Origin: CALKJU01 sp035326425 | Lineage (GTDB): Bacteria; Pseudomonadota; Alphaproteobacteria; Geminicoccales; Geminicoccaceae | DNA: 64,000 nt | Assembly: GCA_035326425.1 (NCBI GenBank) | Contig: DAOLFG010000002.1 | Span: 1-64,000 of the forward strand | Reading direction: 5' to 3' | Part shown: positions 63,943-64,000 of the stretch, in pieces | Layout: each line of letters opens with the position of its first letter | Position numbering within the stretch: the stretch's first letter is position 1 | The notes under the pieces: model-generated | Seen by the model: the letters and a program-made list of their open reading frames with translations, nothing else | Database searches by the model: none | What the model was told of the DNA's origin: nothing | Program-made: the position numbers and the translations under genes

Positions 63943-64000
63943 GCGGTCCGGCACCCCTGCCCACATCGCGACCAGCAACCGAAGCCCGGAGCCCGACCAT

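Overview
This is a very GC-rich, tightly packed chromosomal segment, almost certainly from an alphaproteobacterium. A Rhodospirillales-like lineage is my best guess, but no 16S rRNA is present to confirm it. The evidence is an NDUFA12-type complex I subunit, the mlaD/DUF2155/aat/accC/accB/aroQ neighbourhood, an adenosylcobalamin-dependent ribonucleotide reductase as a long single gene, TAXI-type TRAP transport with DUF1850, and rpsP-rimM-trmD-rplS running straight into leuC. I see no tRNA, rRNA, CRISPR array, insertion sequence or prophage.

Layout. At 0-6.6 kb a minus-strand carbohydrate catabolic operon carries an RbsD/FucU mutarotase, two xylose-isomerase-like TIM barrels, two Gfo/Idh/MocA dehydrogenases and CutC; a plus-strand endonuclease/exonuclease/phosphatase gene sits inside it. 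At 6.7-14.3 kb are an FkbM methyltransferase, an SRPBCC protein, a PEP-hydrolase-like and Tm-1-like pair, and, divergently, a TAXI TRAP transporter with DUF1850. At 14.3-17.7 kb are two envelope lipoproteins (OmpA/DUF4398), a LigI-like amidohydrolase and an RTX calcium-binding protein. At 17.8-31.9 kb is a largely housekeeping block: ftsY, mlaD, DUF2155, aat, accCB, aroQ, mtaB, dapF, ffh, rpsP, rimM, trmD, rplS and leuC. It is interrupted by a GH26-like secreted protein behind an AT-rich leader and by a frameshifted Uma2 gene. At 32-37.8 kb a DUF2235 hydrolase, a ribose-type sugar ABC transporter and an HpcH/HpaI aldolase lie between leuC and leuD, which are normally adjacent.

At 38-51.4 kb are a transglutaminase, PBP1A, mobA, an aminotransferase, tusA, mobB, two DAO-type oxidoreductases, an unrecognised membrane protein, rimO and a PIN-domain toxin-antitoxin pair. 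At 51.4-64 kb are a zinc-ribbon/cyclase/AAA/TPR regulator, a VOC protein, a DsbA-like protein, NDUFA12, a regulatory region with DnaA-box-like and NrdR-box-like sites, the B12-dependent reductase, and a cell-envelope cluster in which two L,D-transpeptidases flank a small alanine-zipper lipoprotein ending in lysine. An N-formylglutamate amidohydrolase closes the window; the last 58 bases after it show nothing I recognise.

The observations I rate highest are the Lpp-like lipoprotein with its flanking L,D-transpeptidases (60.7-62.9 kb), the paired NrdR-like boxes 31 bp apart and the DnaA-box-like cluster upstream of the reductase (56.3-56.7 kb), the apparent CTG start of cutC, and the inverted repeat inside the toxin-antitoxin promoter (49.5 kb).
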